The position numbers and the translations under genes are program-made. Of a DNA stretch of 21,648 bases, positions 20,612 to 21,648 are shown piece after piece (the stretch's first letter is position 1; every line of letters begins with the position of its first letter). Under the pieces are notes generated by a model. It was not told the DNA's origin, did no database searches, and was given only the letters and a program-made list of their open reading frames with translations. Origin of the DNA: a virus; IMG/VR virus record IMGVR_UViG_3300021197_000511, positions 1 through 21,648 of that record. One strand, written 5' to 3'.

Positions 20612-21554
20612 TCCGCAGGTTTTCGCTGAAGAGTTCGAAAGGTTGGGGGCGTCTGGCGTTGCTCGTAAGTACGAGGTGGAGGTCAGAAACGTCTTCCAGT
20701 ACCGCAGATCTGTTGAGGATAAACTTGGCAGGCCGTTAAACGTCCCATCATATCTTGACCGCAGCGGCAAGCCGCGCCCCAGCGTCAGAAAAGAGATCGC
20801 TGTCGATAACTCGATGTGTATGATTATCGGATCTGATGCACATTATGAAAGCAACACAGTCACCACAGCCCACCTTGCTTTTGTCGATTTAGCGAAGAAA
20901 CTACAGCCCGACGTGATCGTGATGAATGGCGATATGATGGATGGAGCCAGCATCAGCAGACACGCACCCTTGGGGTGGGAGGAACGGCCTACCGTTGAAC
21001 AAGAACTAAATACGGTTCGCCAACGCCTCAGTGAGATCGAGAAAGCAGCGCCAAGCGCAGAGCGTTACTGGTGTATGGGCAACCATGACGCACGCTTCGA
21101 TATGCGGCTGGCTGATTTATTGCCACAGTACAAAGGGGTCAAAGGTTTCACTCTGAGGGATCACTTTGAAGGGTGGAAGTTTTGCATGAGCCTTTGGGTT
21201 GAGGGTGCGGAGCGGTCAATCGTCATAAAGCATAGATACAATGGTGGAGTCCACGCAGGCTACAACAATACGTTGAAATCGGGCCTGCATATGGTCACAG
21301 GGCATACGCATCAGATGGAATGCAAGAGCTGGTCGGACTACACCGGCACGAGATATGGGATACAGTGCGGCACCATGGCAGACCCGAATCAAGCGAGCTT
21401 TGACTATGCAGAGGATGGGCCAAAGAACTGGGTAAGTGGGTTCGCTGTACTGCACATCCGTGATAACTTCTTGCTGACGCCAGAGTTCGTTAAGGTGCAT
21501 CAACCGGGCGAGTACGAGTGGCGCGGAAACATTCACACGGTTGACTACCCATGA
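20589..21554 (+). CDS. Metallophosphoesterase with N-terminal helix-turn-helix
   Basis: It encodes 321 residues from ATG 20589, chosen for AGAGGGGG at 20579-20586; an in-frame start at 20550 has no such site. The calcineurin-like metal site is complete: Asp83-x-His85 (GSDAHYES), GDMMDG (114-119), GNHD (164-167), a His near 215-222 and GHTH (238-241). Residues about 8-46 form an HTH-like helical segment (PQVFAEEFERLGASGVARKY, then VEVRNVFQYRR). Family members cut phosphodiesters or phosphomonoesters; SbcD/Mre11 nucleases and phage phosphatases are relatives. Context with NinG and Erf suggests a DNA nuclease role. The HTH suggests a DNA target, but substrate is unknown. Confidence 0.85.
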   Translation: MGKRKLPDPQVFAEEFERLGASGVARKYEVEVRNVFQYRRSVEDKLGRPLNVPSYLDRSGKPRPSVRKEIAVDNSMCMIIGSDAHYESNTVTTAHLAFVDLAKKLQPDVIVMNGDMMDGASISRHAPLGWEERPTVEQELNTVRQRLSEIEKAAPSAERYWCMGNHDARFDMRLADLLPQYKGVKGFTLRDHFEGWKFCMSLWVEGAERSIVIKHRYNGGVHAGYNNTLKSGLHMVTGHTHQMECKSWSDYTGTRYGIQCGTMADPNQASFDYAEDGPKNWVSGFAVLHIRDNFLLTPEFVKVHQPGEYEWRGNIHTVDYP

Positions 21555-21648
21555 TGAAAGAGATTGAGCCTTGGGAATATATCGTCGCAAACAATCTGAA
21601 CTACCTCAGTGGGCGGGTGGTTAATCTGCTGACTGAGTACAGCCACAC
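21551..21648 (+). CDS. DUF3310-like protein, 3' partial
   Basis: The frame starts at ATG 21551 (or 21554), overlapping the previous stop by four bases, and runs off the window. The 32 visible residues include KEIEPWEYIVANNLNYLSGR and VVNLLTEYS. A pattern I-E-P-x-x-Y-I-x-A-N-x-L-x-x-x-x-G-x-V-x-x-x-x-x-x-Y is the signature of DUF3310, a small phage protein sometimes described as a nucleotide kinase. Only the N-terminus is visible, so this is tentative. Confidence 0.5.
   Translation, partial: MMKEIEPWEYIVANNLNYLSGRVVNLLTEYSH

Noticed and set aside
1-21648. CRISPR array, insertion sequence or attachment site
   Set aside because: I saw no regularly spaced repeats, transposase motifs, terminal inverted repeats or integrase-linked direct repeats in this window.

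Overview
The window is a 21.6 kb piece of a tailed double-stranded DNA bacteriophage genome (or prophage) with siphovirus architecture. Several small families (the fibre N-terminus, a DUF7936-like protein, a DUF6447-like protein, a lysine-rich peptide beside the scaffold gene) resemble those of marine and other aquatic phages. That is a memory-based inference and I could not search databases. The host is not identifiable. A bacterial-chromosome-type parS site of the form common in gammaproteobacteria is the only weak hint.

Layout. (1) Positions 1-15726, rightward: a late structural operon. It holds the 3' end of a MuF-like head morphogenesis gene, a small acidic gene with a nested 25-residue basic ORF, then a scaffold plus major capsid cassette bracketed by a consensus sigma70 promoter and a strong intrinsic terminator. 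Neck genes follow, then tail terminator, tail tube, and tail chaperones joined by a textbook -1 ribosomal frameshift. Next come a short tape measure, a baseplate/tip series in the order seen in lambda-like phages and gene transfer agents, a large tip/fibre protein, an S74-chaperoned fibre, two small membrane proteins that could belong to lysis, and two accessory genes. (2) Positions 15742-18997, leftward: an early operon whose transcript runs from an unknown protein and a zinc-ribbon protein through Erf-type single-strand annealing protein, a winged-helix protein with a membrane tail and an SSB-like protein to three small downstream genes. (3) Positions 18998-19128: a divergent control region with a leftward promoter carrying tandem operator-like repeats in its spacer. 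It faces a Cro/YdaS-like regulator gene. (4) Positions 19345-19689: 345 bp without a gene but rich in small hairpins. (5) Positions 19690-21648, rightward: an early cluster with a helical protein, NinG, a 59-residue protein, an HTH-metallophosphoesterase and the start of a DUF3310-like gene.

The rightward and leftward operons converge at 15726/15742 with only 15 bp between stop codons. That gap is almost entirely a 14-bp perfect palindrome identical to the core of chromosomal parS. Erf, SSB, NinG and the phosphoesterase together form a recombination/DNA-processing set. The divergent Cro-like control region is consistent with a temperate or formerly temperate phage, but no integrase, large repressor, terminase, portal, polymerase or recognisable endolysin is in the window.

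The observations most worth a second look are the parS-like palindrome, the nested lysine-rich ORF, the structured noncoding elements at 16635-16727 and 19371-19573, and the operator/promoter layout at 19021-19136.
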